Counted from the stretch's first letter, positions 32,865 through 43,532 are shown. The stretch: 64,000 bases of DNA from Roseiarcus sp963741405 (GCA_963741405.1 CAVUHX010000039.1:248001-312000); one strand, 5' to 3'. The notes: a model not told the origin generated them from the sequence alone. Translations and numbers: made by a program.

Positions 32865-34303
32865 GCGAGGCGATCCCCGATCAGGAACTGGAGCGCGCGG
32901 TCGAGCCGGATCTGCGGCGCGGGCTGGCCGCGCGCGGTGATCGGCGGGCGGAAGCGGACGAAACGCCAGTCGTTGTCGGCCTCGGGCAGGGCGATCGAGT
33001 CGCCGTCGAAGATCGACGTCGGATCGGCCGGCAGTTCGCCCGGGAACACGGCGGCCTCGACTACTCCGTCGAATGTCTGGCCGCCGATGGTCTCGCCCTT
33101 CTCGGGCACGCCGATGATCGCGTCCAGCGTCTCGCCGTCGTGCCTGATCTCGGCTTCCCGCGTCGCGCGGATGGCGGCAAGCGCGATGACGTCGATGTCC
33201 GCGCCGACGCCTTCGGCGCGCGCGATCGCCTTGGCGGTGAGCGCGCGCAGGATCGCCTCCAGCCGGTCGTGGCTCGTGTGATGGAGATGGTCGGCCTTGG
33301 TGGCGGCGAACAGGATTTTGTCGATGCGCGGGCGGAAGACCGAGGCGAAGCGCGAAGACCGGCCGGCGCGAAAGGCGCGCAGAACGTCGGAAAGCGCGTT
33401 CTCGAGGTCGCGCAGCGCCGCCGGCCCGGAATTCAGGGCGGTCAGCGCGTCGACCAGCACGATCTGCCGGTCGAGCCGGGCGAAATGATCGCGGAAGAAG
33501 GGCCGCACCACATGCGCCTTGTAGGCCTCGTAGCGCCGCTCCATCATTGCCGCCATGGAGCCCGGCGCAATCGTGTCGCCCTCGCCGAGCGGGATCGGCG
33601 CAAAGGTCAGGGCGGGCGAGCCCTCGAGGTCGCCCGGCATCAAAAAGCGTCCGGGCGGCAGGGTGGACAGCGCATAGACGTCGTCGCGCGCCCGGCGCAG
33701 ATAGGCGGTGAACTGTTCCGCGACGCCGCGCGCCGCATCCTCCTGCGCCTCGGCGTGGACATCGAGACCTTCGAGCGTCGCGCGCCAGTCCGCGGACAGC
33801 GGCGCACGGGCCGGCGTCTCGCTCGCGAGAAGCGTCTCCCGCGCCCATTCGGCGTAGGACTTGTCGAGAAGCGGCAGGTCGAGCAGCCATTCGCCGGGAT
33901 AGTCGACGAGATCAACCGACAGGCTCGAACTTCGCCCGCTCCAGCGCGCCGCGCTCTCGAATTCGATGGTCAAGCGCAGTTGCGAAATGCGCCGGGTCGA
34001 CTGCGGCCAGTGGCGGTCAGGCCCGCTGAGGCTGGTCAGATGATCCTCGTAAGCGAAGCGCGGCACCGCGTCGTCGGGCTGCGGCTGGAGCCGCGCCCGC
34101 GTGATCCGCCCCTCGGCAGACGCGGCGAGGACAGGAAGCCTCACGCCGGCAATCAGGTTGTCGACGAGCGCGGTAAGAAACACGGTCTTGCCGGAGCGCG
34201 ACAGGCCGGTGACGCCGAGACGGAGGCCGCTGCCGGAGAAATAGTCGCCCACCGAGCGGGCGACGAGTCCCGCCTCGAACACAAGATCGGAGAAAATCGA
34301 CAA
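32861..34303 (-). CDS. YcjX-family P-loop NTPase (DUF463)
   Basis: A 480-residue protein. The P loop GVTGLSRSGKTVFLTALVDNL is near residue 30; LSVDLVDYPGEWLLDLPLL holds a DxxG-like element, and IVLVDALTALNSGPAALRDLENAL and FAATKADHLHHTSHDRLEAIL a NKxD-like motif. The family is GTPase-like, induced by heat or phage shock in enterobacteria and always paired with YcjF. The start is TTG at 34303. It is followed directly by the ycjF-like gene with a four-base overlap. Confidence 0.88.
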   Translation of the reverse strand: MSIFSDLVFEAGLVARSVGDYFSGSGLRLGVTGLSRSGKTVFLTALVDNLIAGVRLPVLAASAEGRITRARLQPQPDDAVPRFAYEDHLTSLSGPDRHWPQSTRRISQLRLTIEFESAARWSGRSSSLSVDLVDYPGEWLLDLPLLDKSYAEWARETLLASETPARAPLSADWRATLEGLDVHAEAQEDAARGVAEQFTAYLRRARDDVYALSTLPPGRFLMPGDLEGSPALTFAPIPLGEGDTIAPGSMAAMMERRYEAYKAHVVRPFFRDHFARLDRQIVLVDALTALNSGPAALRDLENALSDVLRAFRAGRSSRFASVFRPRIDKILFAATKADHLHHTSHDRLEAILRALTAKAIARAEGVGADIDVIALAAIRATREAEIRHDGETLDAIIGVPEKGETIGGQTFDGVVEAAVFPGELPADPTSIFDGDSIALPEADNDWRFVRFRPPITARGQPAPQIRLDRALQFLIGDRLA

Positions 34304-34369
34304 AGCGGGGTCCGCGCGTGAAATCCGGCCGCGCCTATTTAGGAGGCGGCGGGCGGTTTGGACAGAGGG

Positions 34370-34894
34370 TCAGCTGGCGCCGGTCTCGAGATCGGAGGGC
34401 GTCACGTAGAGGGCGAGCAGCGCGGCCTTCCGCTCAACCTCGTCCCAGGCGTCGACCGAAAAGTCGAGCACGGCCACGGCGCCGGTCGGATACTTTACCG
34501 CCATCCGGCGAAGATCGGGAAGCGCACCCGAGCCGACCAGCGACACGGCGAGTTCGCCGATCCCGGGATTGTGCGCAACAAAGCCGACGCTCGCGTGGGC
34601 GTCGGCGAGTTCCCGGGCGCGCGCGAACAGCATGCCCTGTGTCGCATCGTAGAGGCCGAGTTCTTCCTGAAGCTCGACGCGCCGTGGCCACTCGGCGGCC
34701 AAAATCTCCGCTGTCTGCTTGGTGCGCAGCGCGCCCGAGTGGATAAGAACGTCGGGGAGCAGGTCGCGCGCCCGCAGAACCTCTGCGACCCGCCGGGCGT
34801 CGTCGCGGCCCCGGTCGGTCAGCGCGCGCTCGTAGTCGTCGCGGCCGACCGAAGGTTCAGCTTTGGCGTGACGGATAAGAAACAGGCGGCGCAT
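34370..34894 (-). CDS. sixA: SixA-like histidine phosphatase
   Basis: A 174-residue phosphoglycerate-mutase-fold phosphatase. RRLFLIRHAKAEPSVGRDDYERALTDRG contains the RHA(K) catalytic histidine at the extreme N terminus, and FVAHNPGIGELAVSLVG the second histidine. SixA removes phosphate from histidine on phosphotransfer proteins; whether that is its role near CckA here is not shown. ATG 34894 leaves a short leader. It stands alone between the YcjX pair and the MoxR gene. Confidence 0.85.
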   Translation of the reverse strand: MRRLFLIRHAKAEPSVGRDDYERALTDRGRDDARRVAEVLRARDLLPDVLIHSGALRTKQTAEILAAEWPRRVELQEELGLYDATQGMLFARARELADAHASVGFVAHNPGIGELAVSLVGSGALPDLRRMAVKYPTGAVAVLDFSVDAWDEVERKAALLALYVTPSDLETGAS

Positions 34895-34977
34895 CGTACG
34901 AACTTTGCTGACGCGAGAAAGGATAGGCAGGGCTGGCAGGCGGCAGGCCGGGGCGACATTCCGATTCCATTTGCCTA

Positions 34978-35820
<843 letters not shown>

Positions 35821-35859
35821 CTGCGCTTGACCCCCCGCTCTCGATTGTTGCGGGGCGTG

Positions 35860-38439
35860 TCACTGCATCACCCCCTTGACCGTCTCTATCAGCTGCTTGA
35901 GCGTGAACGGTTTCGGCAGAAAGACGAATTCCTGTTTCTCCGGCAGACTTCGGGAGAAGGCGTCGTCGGCGTAGCCGGACACGAAGACGACCTTCACGTC
36001 GAATCCGCGGCGACGCAATTCGGCCAGCATTGTCGGCCCGTCCATCTCCGGCATGATGACGTCCGAGACGATGAGATCGATCGGTCCGCCGGCTTCCTCG
36101 GCAACGCGGAGCGCTTCGACCCCGTTTTCCGCCTCCAGGACCGTATACCCGCGCGAAGCGAGCGCACGCGAGGCGAAAGCGCGCACCGCCTCCTCGTCCT
36201 CGACCAAGAGAATTGCGCCGCGCCCGGTGAGGTCCGCAGCGGGCTTTACGGCGTCCTTCACGACAGGCGCCTCGGCCTCGAACTCGATGAGGCGAGGCAG
36301 CAGGATGCGGAAGGTCGCGCCGGCGCCCGTTTCGCTCTCGCAAAAGACGTAGCCGCCGGTCTGTTTGACAATGCCGTAGACCATCGAGAGGCCGAGCCCG
36401 GTGCCTTTGCCGACCTCCTTGGTCGTGAAGAAGGGTTCGAAAATCTTGGCCTGCACCTCGGCCGGAATGCCGTGCCCGGTGTCCTCGACCTCAATGAGGA
36501 CGTAGTCGGCGGGAACGATCGCCATTTCCTTGAGGCGCGTGCTTTCGGACGCCGGAAAATTCCGGGTCCGCAACGTGATCTTTCCTCCGTCCGGCATCGC
36601 ATCACGGGCGTTGACGACGAGATTGACGATCACCTGCTCGAACTGGTTGACGTCCGCCTTGACGAGCCAGAGATCGCGGCTGTGGACCACGTCGAGATGG
36701 ATCGTCTCGCCGACAAGCCGGCGCAGCAGCATCTGCAACTCGGACAAGACATCATTGAGTTGCAGCGTCTGGGGCCGCAGCGTCTGCCTGCGCGAGAACG
36801 CCAGCAGCTGGCGAACCAGGCCCGCCGCTCGGTTGGCGTTCTGCTTGATCTGCATAATATCCTGAAAGGACGGGTCTGTCGGCCGGTGATTGGCAAGCAG
36901 GAGATCGGAGTACCCGATAATGGCGGTCAGCACATTGTTGAAATCATGCGCGACCCCGCCCGCGAGCTGGCCGATTGCCTGCATCTTCTGGCTCTGCGCC
37001 AGGTTCTCTTGCAGTGTGCGCTGCTCGGTCGTATCGAGAGCGAAAATGATCGCACTCGCGCCCTCGTCGCTGCCGGGATCCGCGGCGGAGACAAACAGGC
37101 GGGCCGAGCGCGTCGCCTCTGCCGCCTCCAGCGATACGTCGAGCGGAGCAATCTCGCCCCGCCCCTCGGCGGCGGCCGCGATCGCCTGACGCAGCGACGC
37201 ATGGTCGCGCTCCGCCACGAGCGCGAAGATCGACAGCTTTCCTCCGCCGGCGGAGGACTTCAGGGTTTCCGGGACGAGACGTAAGAAAGCCGCGTTAGAC
37301 CGAAGCAGCGTGCCGGAGGCGTCCACCGGCGCGATCGCCACTGGCGTGGAATTGAAGAAACGCGCGAAGCGCACCTCCGCAGCGCGCAGGTTCTCCTGGC
37401 CCTTGAGCTCCCCGGGCGACCGGTTGATGACCAGCGAACGGGACGGACCCGCCGCGCCGTCGCTCGAAAATGCGACCTTGTGGAATATGCGCGCCGGCAG
37501 GACGTGGCCCTCCCGCGACTTCAGGTCGACGTCGAACTGTTGGGTCCTTACGTCGCCCGGCTCGCCGGACATCATTGTCAGCATCGCGCCCCCGTCGCCC
37601 GCGACGATGTCGTCGATCCTGAGTTGGCCGAGCCCGAATTGAGCTAGGTCGAAGTCGAGCCATTCCGCGAGCGTCGCGTTCATATAGACGATGGCGCCGT
37701 CGCGATCGGCAGAGAAGAACCCCGCGGGGGCATGGTCGAGATAGTCGATCGCATGCTGGAGATCCTGAAAGAAGCTTTCGTGACGGTGATGCTCGCGAGT
37801 CTCGTCGGACACTGTCCAGACCGTCGCTCCTTGTCTGGCGACGCCTTCGAGCGGCCGCACGCGAATGCGATACCACGCGACCTCCGCTTCTGCGTTTGGC
37901 GCCGGGGCGAGGCGCAGTTCCTCGCTCGCGCTTTTGCCAGCCTTCGAGGCCTGCGACAATCGGTAGACAGATTCGGATATTTCCGGCGGTCCGGCGAAAA
38001 CACGTTCGACCGGCTTCACTTCGCCGCTCGAGCGCACTCCCGAAAGCGCTCGGTAGGCTTCGTTGGCGTAAATTATGCGCGACTGCCGGTCGGTAACCAC
38101 AATTCCATCGGGGTTCGAGTCGACGATCGCTTTGGTCGAGTCGGAGCGCGACCTCCGGACTGGAATCCGGAGCAATCCGAGGGAAAAGAACAGCAATCCC
38201 AAGGCGCCGCAAAAGGCGAGGGCAATGATCAACGCCGTCACGATCGCCGGGCGTGCGCTAGTCGGCGCCAACCATAAGGCCAAGATCGCGCCAGCAGCGG
38301 CAAATGCGAGAAGCGCCAGAACAAGCGGATTGCCCGTCCGCTCTACGCGGTCGATCAAGGGAGAGGGTGGCGTCGAATTCATCCGAGGACCAGATTCAGA
38401 GGACCCTTGCTTTGCGAGCGCACCGAGTTCGATCGCCAT
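35860..38439 (-). CDS. cckA: Hybrid sensor histidine kinase CckA
   Basis: An 859-residue cell-cycle kinase. Two membrane helices (LVLALLAFAAAGAILALWLA, VTALIIALAFCGALGLLFF) lead to PAS domains (SNPDGIVVTDRQSRIIYANEAYRALSG; LDHAPAGFFSADRDGAIVYMN; FFNSTPVAIAPVD), then QLAGGVAHDFNNVLTAIIGY with the catalytic histidine, the ATPase domain (VNLVVNARDAMPDGG, DTGHGIP, GKGTGLGLSMVYGI) and a receiver with ILLVEDEEAVR, LIVSDVIMPEMDG and FLPKPF. It phosphorylates CtrA through ChpT in the alphaproteobacterial cell cycle. The start at 38439 is uncertain; Met20 (38382) is an alternative. Confidence 0.94.
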   Translation of the reverse strand: MAIELGALAKQGSSESGPRMNSTPPSPLIDRVERTGNPLVLALLAFAAAGAILALWLAPTSARPAIVTALIIALAFCGALGLLFFSLGLLRIPVRRSRSDSTKAIVDSNPDGIVVTDRQSRIIYANEAYRALSGVRSSGEVKPVERVFAGPPEISESVYRLSQASKAGKSASEELRLAPAPNAEAEVAWYRIRVRPLEGVARQGATVWTVSDETREHHRHESFFQDLQHAIDYLDHAPAGFFSADRDGAIVYMNATLAEWLDFDLAQFGLGQLRIDDIVAGDGGAMLTMMSGEPGDVRTQQFDVDLKSREGHVLPARIFHKVAFSSDGAAGPSRSLVINRSPGELKGQENLRAAEVRFARFFNSTPVAIAPVDASGTLLRSNAAFLRLVPETLKSSAGGGKLSIFALVAERDHASLRQAIAAAAEGRGEIAPLDVSLEAAEATRSARLFVSAADPGSDEGASAIIFALDTTEQRTLQENLAQSQKMQAIGQLAGGVAHDFNNVLTAIIGYSDLLLANHRPTDPSFQDIMQIKQNANRAAGLVRQLLAFSRRQTLRPQTLQLNDVLSELQMLLRRLVGETIHLDVVHSRDLWLVKADVNQFEQVIVNLVVNARDAMPDGGKITLRTRNFPASESTRLKEMAIVPADYVLIEVEDTGHGIPAEVQAKIFEPFFTTKEVGKGTGLGLSMVYGIVKQTGGYVFCESETGAGATFRILLPRLIEFEAEAPVVKDAVKPAADLTGRGAILLVEDEEAVRAFASRALASRGYTVLEAENGVEALRVAEEAGGPIDLIVSDVIMPEMDGPTMLAELRRRGFDVKVVFVSGYADDAFSRSLPEKQEFVFLPKPFTLKQLIETVKGVMQ

Positions 38440-38738
38440 GCGGCCTGTGCTAGCACGCGGTCTGCCTGATGTCTTGACACGCTCCTATGCTGCCTATGCT
38501 GCCGGATCCGAAATTTGCCAGCCGCCGCAGTTTTCAACGGGATTGCGTTTTGTTATGAAGCCTGCTCGGCTTATCCCGAGCCGCAATGGGCAAAGCGCCG
38601 ACCCGGAGGAGCTTCAAGATTCGCTGGGTCCATACATGATCGAACACGCTCGAGGGCGTGACGACGCGCCTTGGCGCTCGCCGCGCCGGCGGGTCAAAAT
38701 TGGCTAGCGCGGTCGGCGGCGCTGGCGTTGGATATGGC
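38440..38738. other. Divergent region between cckA and the fliO-like gene
   Basis: No gene seen. It should carry promoters for both neighbours. The rightward frame is open back to 38658, but that part has no recognisable features. CTGCCTATGCTGCC repeats a CTATGCTGC unit near 38487-38500. Confidence 0.4.
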
Positions 38739-40052
38739 ATGCAGTGGTTGAATGAATTCTTATCCGGCGACAAGAGCGTCGGCTGGATTGCAATTCTGGC
38801 GGCTTGCGGGATCGCTGTTTTGGTTGCGCTGGCGATCGTTTATCGTCTTGTCTTCGCGCACCGGTTGCGAGTTCCTGGGGGGCGGACCCGCCAGCCGAGG
38901 CTTGGCCTTGTCGACGCCTTCAGTCTCGACGGCCAGCGGCAACTCGTCCTGATCCGGCGGGACAATGTCGAACATCTCGTCATGATCGGGGGTCCGAACG
39001 ACGTCCTGGTCGAATCGCAGATCAATCGGGCGCTAGCGCCCGGTCGCGAAGGCAATGGGGCCTCGGCGCAGGCTGCGGCTCCCGCGCGGCGACGAGCCGA
39101 GCCAGCGCTTGTTCCGCCTCCGGCCCCGGCCCAGCCCGCAGCTCCGCTCCCGGCCCAAGCTGCGACTTCTGCCGCGGTTGCGACTCCACATCCCGCTGCA
39201 CCGGCTCCGATTGCTCCTGCGACGCAAGTCTCGCCGGTCCGCGCGCAAACGCCTCCGCCCGCGAGCGTCGGCGCTCCGCCTGCTCCCTCCTTGCCCCCGG
39301 GTGCCCTGGCGCGGGTCTTGCCCGCAGCGGCGAAAGCGTCAGAAGTCGCCGAGCCCGTTACTGCGGTTCCACCGCAGGCGCGCGGTGTGCCGCCGCGCGC
39401 CACGATGCCGCCGCCGATCACGCCGCCGATCACGCCACCGAGCGCGCCCGCGGCACGGCCTGGCGTCGCCCGCCCTGCCGACGCCTATGCCCATACCGCA
39501 GCGCCGGTCCACCCGCCTCAGTCGGCGCCGAAGCCCAACGCGCCGCAGCCGGTTAAGTTGGACACGCTTCCGGCCCAAGCCCAGGTAAAGAATGGCGCAG
39601 CCGTCGCCTCGCCCTCACACGAAGCTCCGACGAAGGCCGAGCCGCATATCGCTCAACCGGCACCTGTCAAGGCTCATTTCGCGCCTCCGGAGCCGACGAT
39701 ATTGCACCCGTTGAAGCCGGATGCGCATTTTGCGCGTGCCGAGTTGCATGGCGACAAACCGGAAACTCATTCCACGAAGCCCGAGGCGCACGCCGCAGCG
39801 CCGATGCCTGCAAAGCCTCTGGTTTTCCCGCCCCCGCCAATTCGGGCGCCGACGAGCAAGCCCGACGCCGGGTTCGGGCCGAAAGCCGAACAGCCCGCCG
39901 CGCCCGCTCCGGCGCCGGGCGCTGAGAAGCACACTTCGGCGGGCGAGACACCGCCGGACAAGGCAGCTTACAAGGACGAAGACCCGTTTGCGGATCTGGG
40001 ATCGCTGGAAGCGGAAATGGCGCGCCTACTCGGCCGAGGAACCCAGAAATAG
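38739..40052 (+). CDS. FliO-like membrane protein with long Ala/Pro-rich tail
   Basis: A 437-residue protein. One membrane helix (VGWIAILAACGIAVLVALAIVYRLVF) precedes a small FliO-type domain (RLGLVDAFSLDGQRQLVLIRRDNVEHLVMIGGPNDVLVE), the part shared with FliO of the flagellar export gate. The remaining 330 residues are low-complexity Ala/Pro with short repeats (ITPPITPP, and KP-H units around 39710-39800) and end LGSLEAEMARLLGRG. In Hyphomicrobiales this gene usually lies next to cckA with no other flagellar genes, as here, so a flagellar role is doubtful. Start codon not certain. Confidence 0.68.
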   Translation: MQWLNEFLSGDKSVGWIAILAACGIAVLVALAIVYRLVFAHRLRVPGGRTRQPRLGLVDAFSLDGQRQLVLIRRDNVEHLVMIGGPNDVLVESQINRALAPGREGNGASAQAAAPARRRAEPALVPPPAPAQPAAPLPAQAATSAAVATPHPAAPAPIAPATQVSPVRAQTPPPASVGAPPAPSLPPGALARVLPAAAKASEVAEPVTAVPPQARGVPPRATMPPPITPPITPPSAPAARPGVARPADAYAHTAAPVHPPQSAPKPNAPQPVKLDTLPAQAQVKNGAAVASPSHEAPTKAEPHIAQPAPVKAHFAPPEPTILHPLKPDAHFARAELHGDKPETHSTKPEAHAAAPMPAKPLVFPPPPIRAPTSKPDAGFGPKAEQPAAPAPAPGAEKHTSAGETPPDKAAYKDEDPFADLGSLEAEMARLLGRGTQK

Positions 40053-40090
40053 TGGTGTGTTTGCTTTCAATCGGTGAGACCGGGTCGCCT

Positions 40091-40507
40091 CTATTCGTCG
40101 CGGTAGATCTTCTCGCGCCGCTCGTGGCGCTCCTGCGCCTCAACCGACAGCGTGGCGATCGGGCGCGCGTCCAGCCGACGAAGCGAGATCGGATCTCCGG
40201 TCTCCACGCAATAGCCGTAGGAGCCATCCTCAATGCGGGCAAGCGCGGCCTCAATCTTCGAAATCAGCTTGCGTTGTCTGTCCCGGGCGCGCAATTCGAT
40301 CGCGCGATCGGTCTCGGAGGAGGCGCGGTCGGCGATATCCGGATGATTCTCGCTCTCAAGTTGCAGCGCTGCCAGCGTGTCGCGGCTTTCCGCAAGGATT
40401 GCCTCGCGCCAGGCGATCAACTTCCGTCGAAAGTACTCCCGCTGGCGTTCGTTCATGAACGGTTCGGCGTCCGACGGCTTATAGCTTTCAGCGGCGAAAT
40501 CGTTCAT
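40091..40507 (-). CDS. dksA: RNA polymerase-binding transcription factor DksA
   Basis: A 138-residue coiled-coil regulator: MNERQREYFRRKLIAWREAIL, SENHPDIADRASSETDRAIELRARDRQRKLISKIEAALARIEDGSYGYC, then GDPISLRRLDARPIATLSVEAQERHERREK. The DxxDxA tip (DIADRASS) is present. Only one cysteine remains of the four-cysteine zinc finger, which is normal for the alphaproteobacterial DksA type. It reaches into the polymerase secondary channel and, with ppGpp, tunes initiation. The start at 40507 follows AGGA. Confidence 0.9.
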   Translation of the reverse strand: MNDFAAESYKPSDAEPFMNERQREYFRRKLIAWREAILAESRDTLAALQLESENHPDIADRASSETDRAIELRARDRQRKLISKIEAALARIEDGSYGYCVETGDPISLRRLDARPIATLSVEAQERHERREKIYRDE

Positions 40508-40722
40508 CAGTGATTCCTGTCCCTCATTGGATTTTGGCGGCGTTATAGCGATCCCTCGGCGAAGGAACAATGACTATCGTCACTGCCGTCAGAGGAAGTC
40601 GGCAGGCGCGTTCCGCCGCCACATTTTGCCGCAGCCCGCTTGCCAGACAGCGCCGCGCGCATCAATTTGCGGATGAGATGGGGACTCGGTTTCACGGGCG
40701 TCGGTCGAATGGAGGTTCTCTC

Positions 40723-41148
40723 ATGTACAAGCGCATCATTCTGGCGGTCGACCTCGCCGACACTTCCTCAACCCCCAAAGGATTGCCGGAGGCGCTGGAG
40801 CTCGCGAAAGTGGGTGGCGGCGACCTGAAGCTGGTCAATGTTCAACCGGTTGTTCCAGCCACATTCATGGAATACGTGCCGGCCGATTTCGACGCCGAGC
40901 AGACCAAGCGGGCCAAGGAAGCGCTCGAGGGCATTCTTGCCGGGATCGACCTCCCGGCGAATCACAAGAGCGCCGCGGCGCGGGCCGGCGGAATCTATCA
41001 CGAGCTCCTTCAGGAGGCCCAGGACTGGAACGCTGACCTGATCGTCGTCGGCTCCCATCGGCCTGTGATGAGCGATTACCTTCTCGGCTCGAACGCCAAG
41101 ACGATCGTGCGACACGCGCAGTGCTCGGTGTTGGTTGTGCGGGAATAG
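40723..41148 (+). CDS. Universal stress protein UspA family
   Basis: A 141-residue single-domain Usp. YKRIILAVDLADTS at the start and the C-terminal ATP-binding pattern LIVVGSHRPVMSDYLLGSNAKTIVRHAQCSVLVVRE (G-x2-H...G-x9-G...S) are typical. GGAGG stands five bases before the ATG at 40723, which excludes the open frame upstream. Usually induced in stasis or stress; it is divergent from dksA. Confidence 0.9.
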   Translation: MYKRIILAVDLADTSSTPKGLPEALELAKVGGGDLKLVNVQPVVPATFMEYVPADFDAEQTKRAKEALEGILAGIDLPANHKSAAARAGGIYHELLQEAQDWNADLIVVGSHRPVMSDYLLGSNAKTIVRHAQCSVLVVRE

Positions 41149-41162
41149 GGCCCAGAGCTCCC

Positions 41163-42338
41163 TCAGGCCGCAAGGGCCCGCATTGCCCTTTCAACGCCGT
41201 CGGGGGTCAGCGGAAACATCCTGCCCTGAAAGACTTCGGCGATCATCCGGGTTGACTGCGAATGGGCCCAATGATTTTCCGCGGTCGGATTGATCCAGAC
41301 CGTACGCGGCCATGTCAGGATGGCCCGTTCGAGCCAGACCTTGCCGGGTTCGGGATTGAGGTGCTCGACCGATCCTCCCGGAGAGGCGATCTCGTAAGGG
41401 CTCATTGACGCGTCTCCGACGAAGACCACGCGGTAATCGCGGCCGTAGGAGTTGAACAGATCCGCAGTTGGGATGCGCTCGTCGTGCCGGCGCCGATTGT
41501 TTTTCCACACGCTCTCGTAGAGGCAATTGTGGAAATAGAAGTGTGCGAGCCGCTTGAACTGGCTCTGGGCGCTGGAGAAGAGCTGTTCGGCCGCCTCGAC
41601 GTGCCAGTCCATCGAGCCGCCGACGTCGAGAAACAAGAGGACTTTGACCGCGTTGCGACGCTCCGGACGGAGCTTCACGTCGATATAGCCCTTGTCGGCG
41701 GTCGAGCGGATCGTTCCATCGAGGTCGAGTTCCTCGGCGGCGCCTTCCCGCGCGAACCGGCGCAACCTTCGCAGCGCGAGCTTGATGTTGCGGGGACCGA
41801 GTTCGGCGTCACCGTCGAAATCCTTGAACTCGCGGTTGTCCCATACTTTGACGGCGCTGCCGCGGCGGCTCCTGTCCTGACCAATTCGCACCCCCTCAGG
41901 ATGATCGCCGTAAGCCCCGAACGGTGAGGTTCCCCCGGTTCCGATCCATTTCGATCCGCCCTGGTGGCGCTCTTTCTGTTCGGCGAGGCGCTGGCGCAGC
42001 GTTTCCATCAGGCGGTCGAAGCCGAGTTTCTCGATCTCGGCCCGCTCTTGCGGGCTCAGATAGCGCTCGGCGAGACGCCGCAGCCATTCCTCAGGCAGTT
42101 CCTGCGCTTCGACGGCCGCGGCGAGGGACAACAGGCCCTTGAAAGTCGTGGCGAAGACGACATCGAACCTGTCGAGATTGCGCTCGTCCTTGACCAGAAC
42201 GGCGCGCGAAAGCCGGTAGAACTCGTCGACCGACCGTTCGGCCAGGTCGCCCTCGAGCGCGCGCATCAGGTCGAGATATTCGCGCGGCGTGACAGGCACG
42301 TGGGCCTGGCGGAGGTTGGCGAAGAACGTGAGAAACAT
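41163..42338 (-). CDS. VWA-domain protein (CoxE-like), partner of MoxR ATPase
   Basis: A 391-residue cytoplasmic protein. The N-terminal helical part (FLTFFANLRQAHVPVTPREYLDLMRALEGDL) and GTGGTSPFGAYGDHPEGVRIG are characteristic, as is the VWA domain with KVLLFLDVGGSMDWHVEAAEQLFS (MIDAS motif, with Gly where Ser is more usual: DVGGS), YFHNCLYESVW and VFVGDASMSP. With MoxR it is expected to remodel a target enzyme. Start at 42338 is chosen by similarity; an in-frame ATG 57 bases upstream adds unrelated residues. Confidence 0.88.
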   Translation of the reverse strand: MFLTFFANLRQAHVPVTPREYLDLMRALEGDLAERSVDEFYRLSRAVLVKDERNLDRFDVVFATTFKGLLSLAAAVEAQELPEEWLRRLAERYLSPQERAEIEKLGFDRLMETLRQRLAEQKERHQGGSKWIGTGGTSPFGAYGDHPEGVRIGQDRSRRGSAVKVWDNREFKDFDGDAELGPRNIKLALRRLRRFAREGAAEELDLDGTIRSTADKGYIDVKLRPERRNAVKVLLFLDVGGSMDWHVEAAEQLFSSAQSQFKRLAHFYFHNCLYESVWKNNRRRHDERIPTADLFNSYGRDYRVVFVGDASMSPYEIASPGGSVEHLNPEPGKVWLERAILTWPRTVWINPTAENHWAHSQSTRMIAEVFQGRMFPLTPDGVERAMRALAA

Positions 42339-42406
42339 GAAGTGGATCCTAGCGCGCGGCCGCGCGATCGTGCAATTGTCTCGCGGTCGGCACATGGGGA
42401 GCTCGC

Positions 42407-43270
42407 ATGGCCGCGGTCGTCAGTCGCGAAACCTATGTCCTGCCGCGCGCGGTCGCGCCTGACGTCGAGGTGTTCGCCGTCGGCGACATTCACGGCCGGC
42501 CGGATCTCCTGCAGGCGCTGATTGACGAGGCGGCGGGAGAGCTGAGGCGGCGGGAGAGGCGCGTTCTGGTCTTTCTGGGCGACCTCGTCGACCGGGGCGC
42601 CGACAGTCTCGGAGCCGTCGGGCTTGCGATCGACGCTGGCGACCGGATCGGGGCGGACGAAGTGATCGCGCTCATGGGCAACCACGAGGCGATGATGCGC
42701 CTTGCGCTCGACCCGAAGACGCCATGGGACGAGGCGCTGGAAGCGCTGGGCGCCTGGCTGCGCAACGGCGGAACCGCGGTGGTCCGGCAGTTCGCCGACT
42801 TCGACGCACCGCCCGAGGGACCCGAAGAACTCCTGACGGTCCTGCGTGTGGCGCTGCCCGACGGCGTGCGGCGCTGGCTTGAAAGCCTGCGTCCGCACTG
42901 GCGCTCGCAGGACGTCCTGTTCGTCCATGCCGGGGTCAACCCGGAGATCGACATCGAAGTGTTCCTGGCGGCGCCGTGGAACGAGCCGCTGATGAAGCTC
43001 GATGAGGAACGGCATTGGGCCTGGGTGCGCTGGCCGTTCCTCGAGGCGACGCCCGGCCCGGCGGGCTTCAGCGGCTACTTCGTCGTCCACGGCCATACGC
43101 CGAACGACGCGCAGCCGAGGCCCTCGCACGCCGATCAGATCCGCCGCTTCCGCCTCAATCTCGACGCCGGGTCGGGCCTGACCGGCCTCGCCAAGATGGC
43201 GATCATCCGCGGCGACGAAGCCAATGTCCTCACCGCGCTCGGTCCGACCAACCGAATGCTCAAGGAGTGA
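42407..43270 (+). CDS. Metallophosphoesterase, serine/threonine phosphatase-like
   Basis: A 287-residue calcineurin-type phosphoesterase. All five metal-binding blocks are present: VFAVGDIHGRPDLL, VFLGDLVDRGADS, IALMGNHEAMM, LFVHAGVNP and FVVHGHTP. Related proteins dephosphorylate phosphoproteins or diadenosine tetraphosphate; substrate here is unknown. It is divergent from the VWA gene and followed by an intergenic region with hairpins. Confidence 0.9.
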   Translation: MAAVVSRETYVLPRAVAPDVEVFAVGDIHGRPDLLQALIDEAAGELRRRERRVLVFLGDLVDRGADSLGAVGLAIDAGDRIGADEVIALMGNHEAMMRLALDPKTPWDEALEALGAWLRNGGTAVVRQFADFDAPPEGPEELLTVLRVALPDGVRRWLESLRPHWRSQDVLFVHAGVNPEIDIEVFLAAPWNEPLMKLDEERHWAWVRWPFLEATPGPAGFSGYFVVHGHTPNDAQPRPSHADQIRRFRLNLDAGSGLTGLAKMAIIRGDEANVLTALGPTNRMLKE

Positions 43271-43492
43271 CCATTTAGGCCGGCGCCCGGCGAATCGGGG
43301 CTATCGCGGATTTAGCGCCGACTTAGCGGCGGCCCTCAACGATTTCAGGGCGTTGCGGCCTCGGTTAGCGTCGTCGCGAAAGAGCGGCTCCGACGCGTTA
43401 TTTAACCTGTTAGTATTGTTTAAATCTGAGGCGGAGCGCGGGGGCTGAGCGCACCGTCAGAGCGTCTCGCTGCGGCGCCCGCCAAAATAAAC

Positions 43493-43512
43493 AGCGGGGT
43501 TTCAGCCCCGCT
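43493..43512. terminator. Hairpin between the phosphatase and Hint-protein genes
   Basis: AGCGGGG (43493-43499), loop TTTCAG, CCCCGCT (43506-43512): a perfect 7-bp stem flanked on the left by AAAATAAAC. A possible terminator for the leftward direction, where those A become U. Confidence 0.5.
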
Positions 43513-43532
43513 CTCAACGCCAATGAGCCAAA

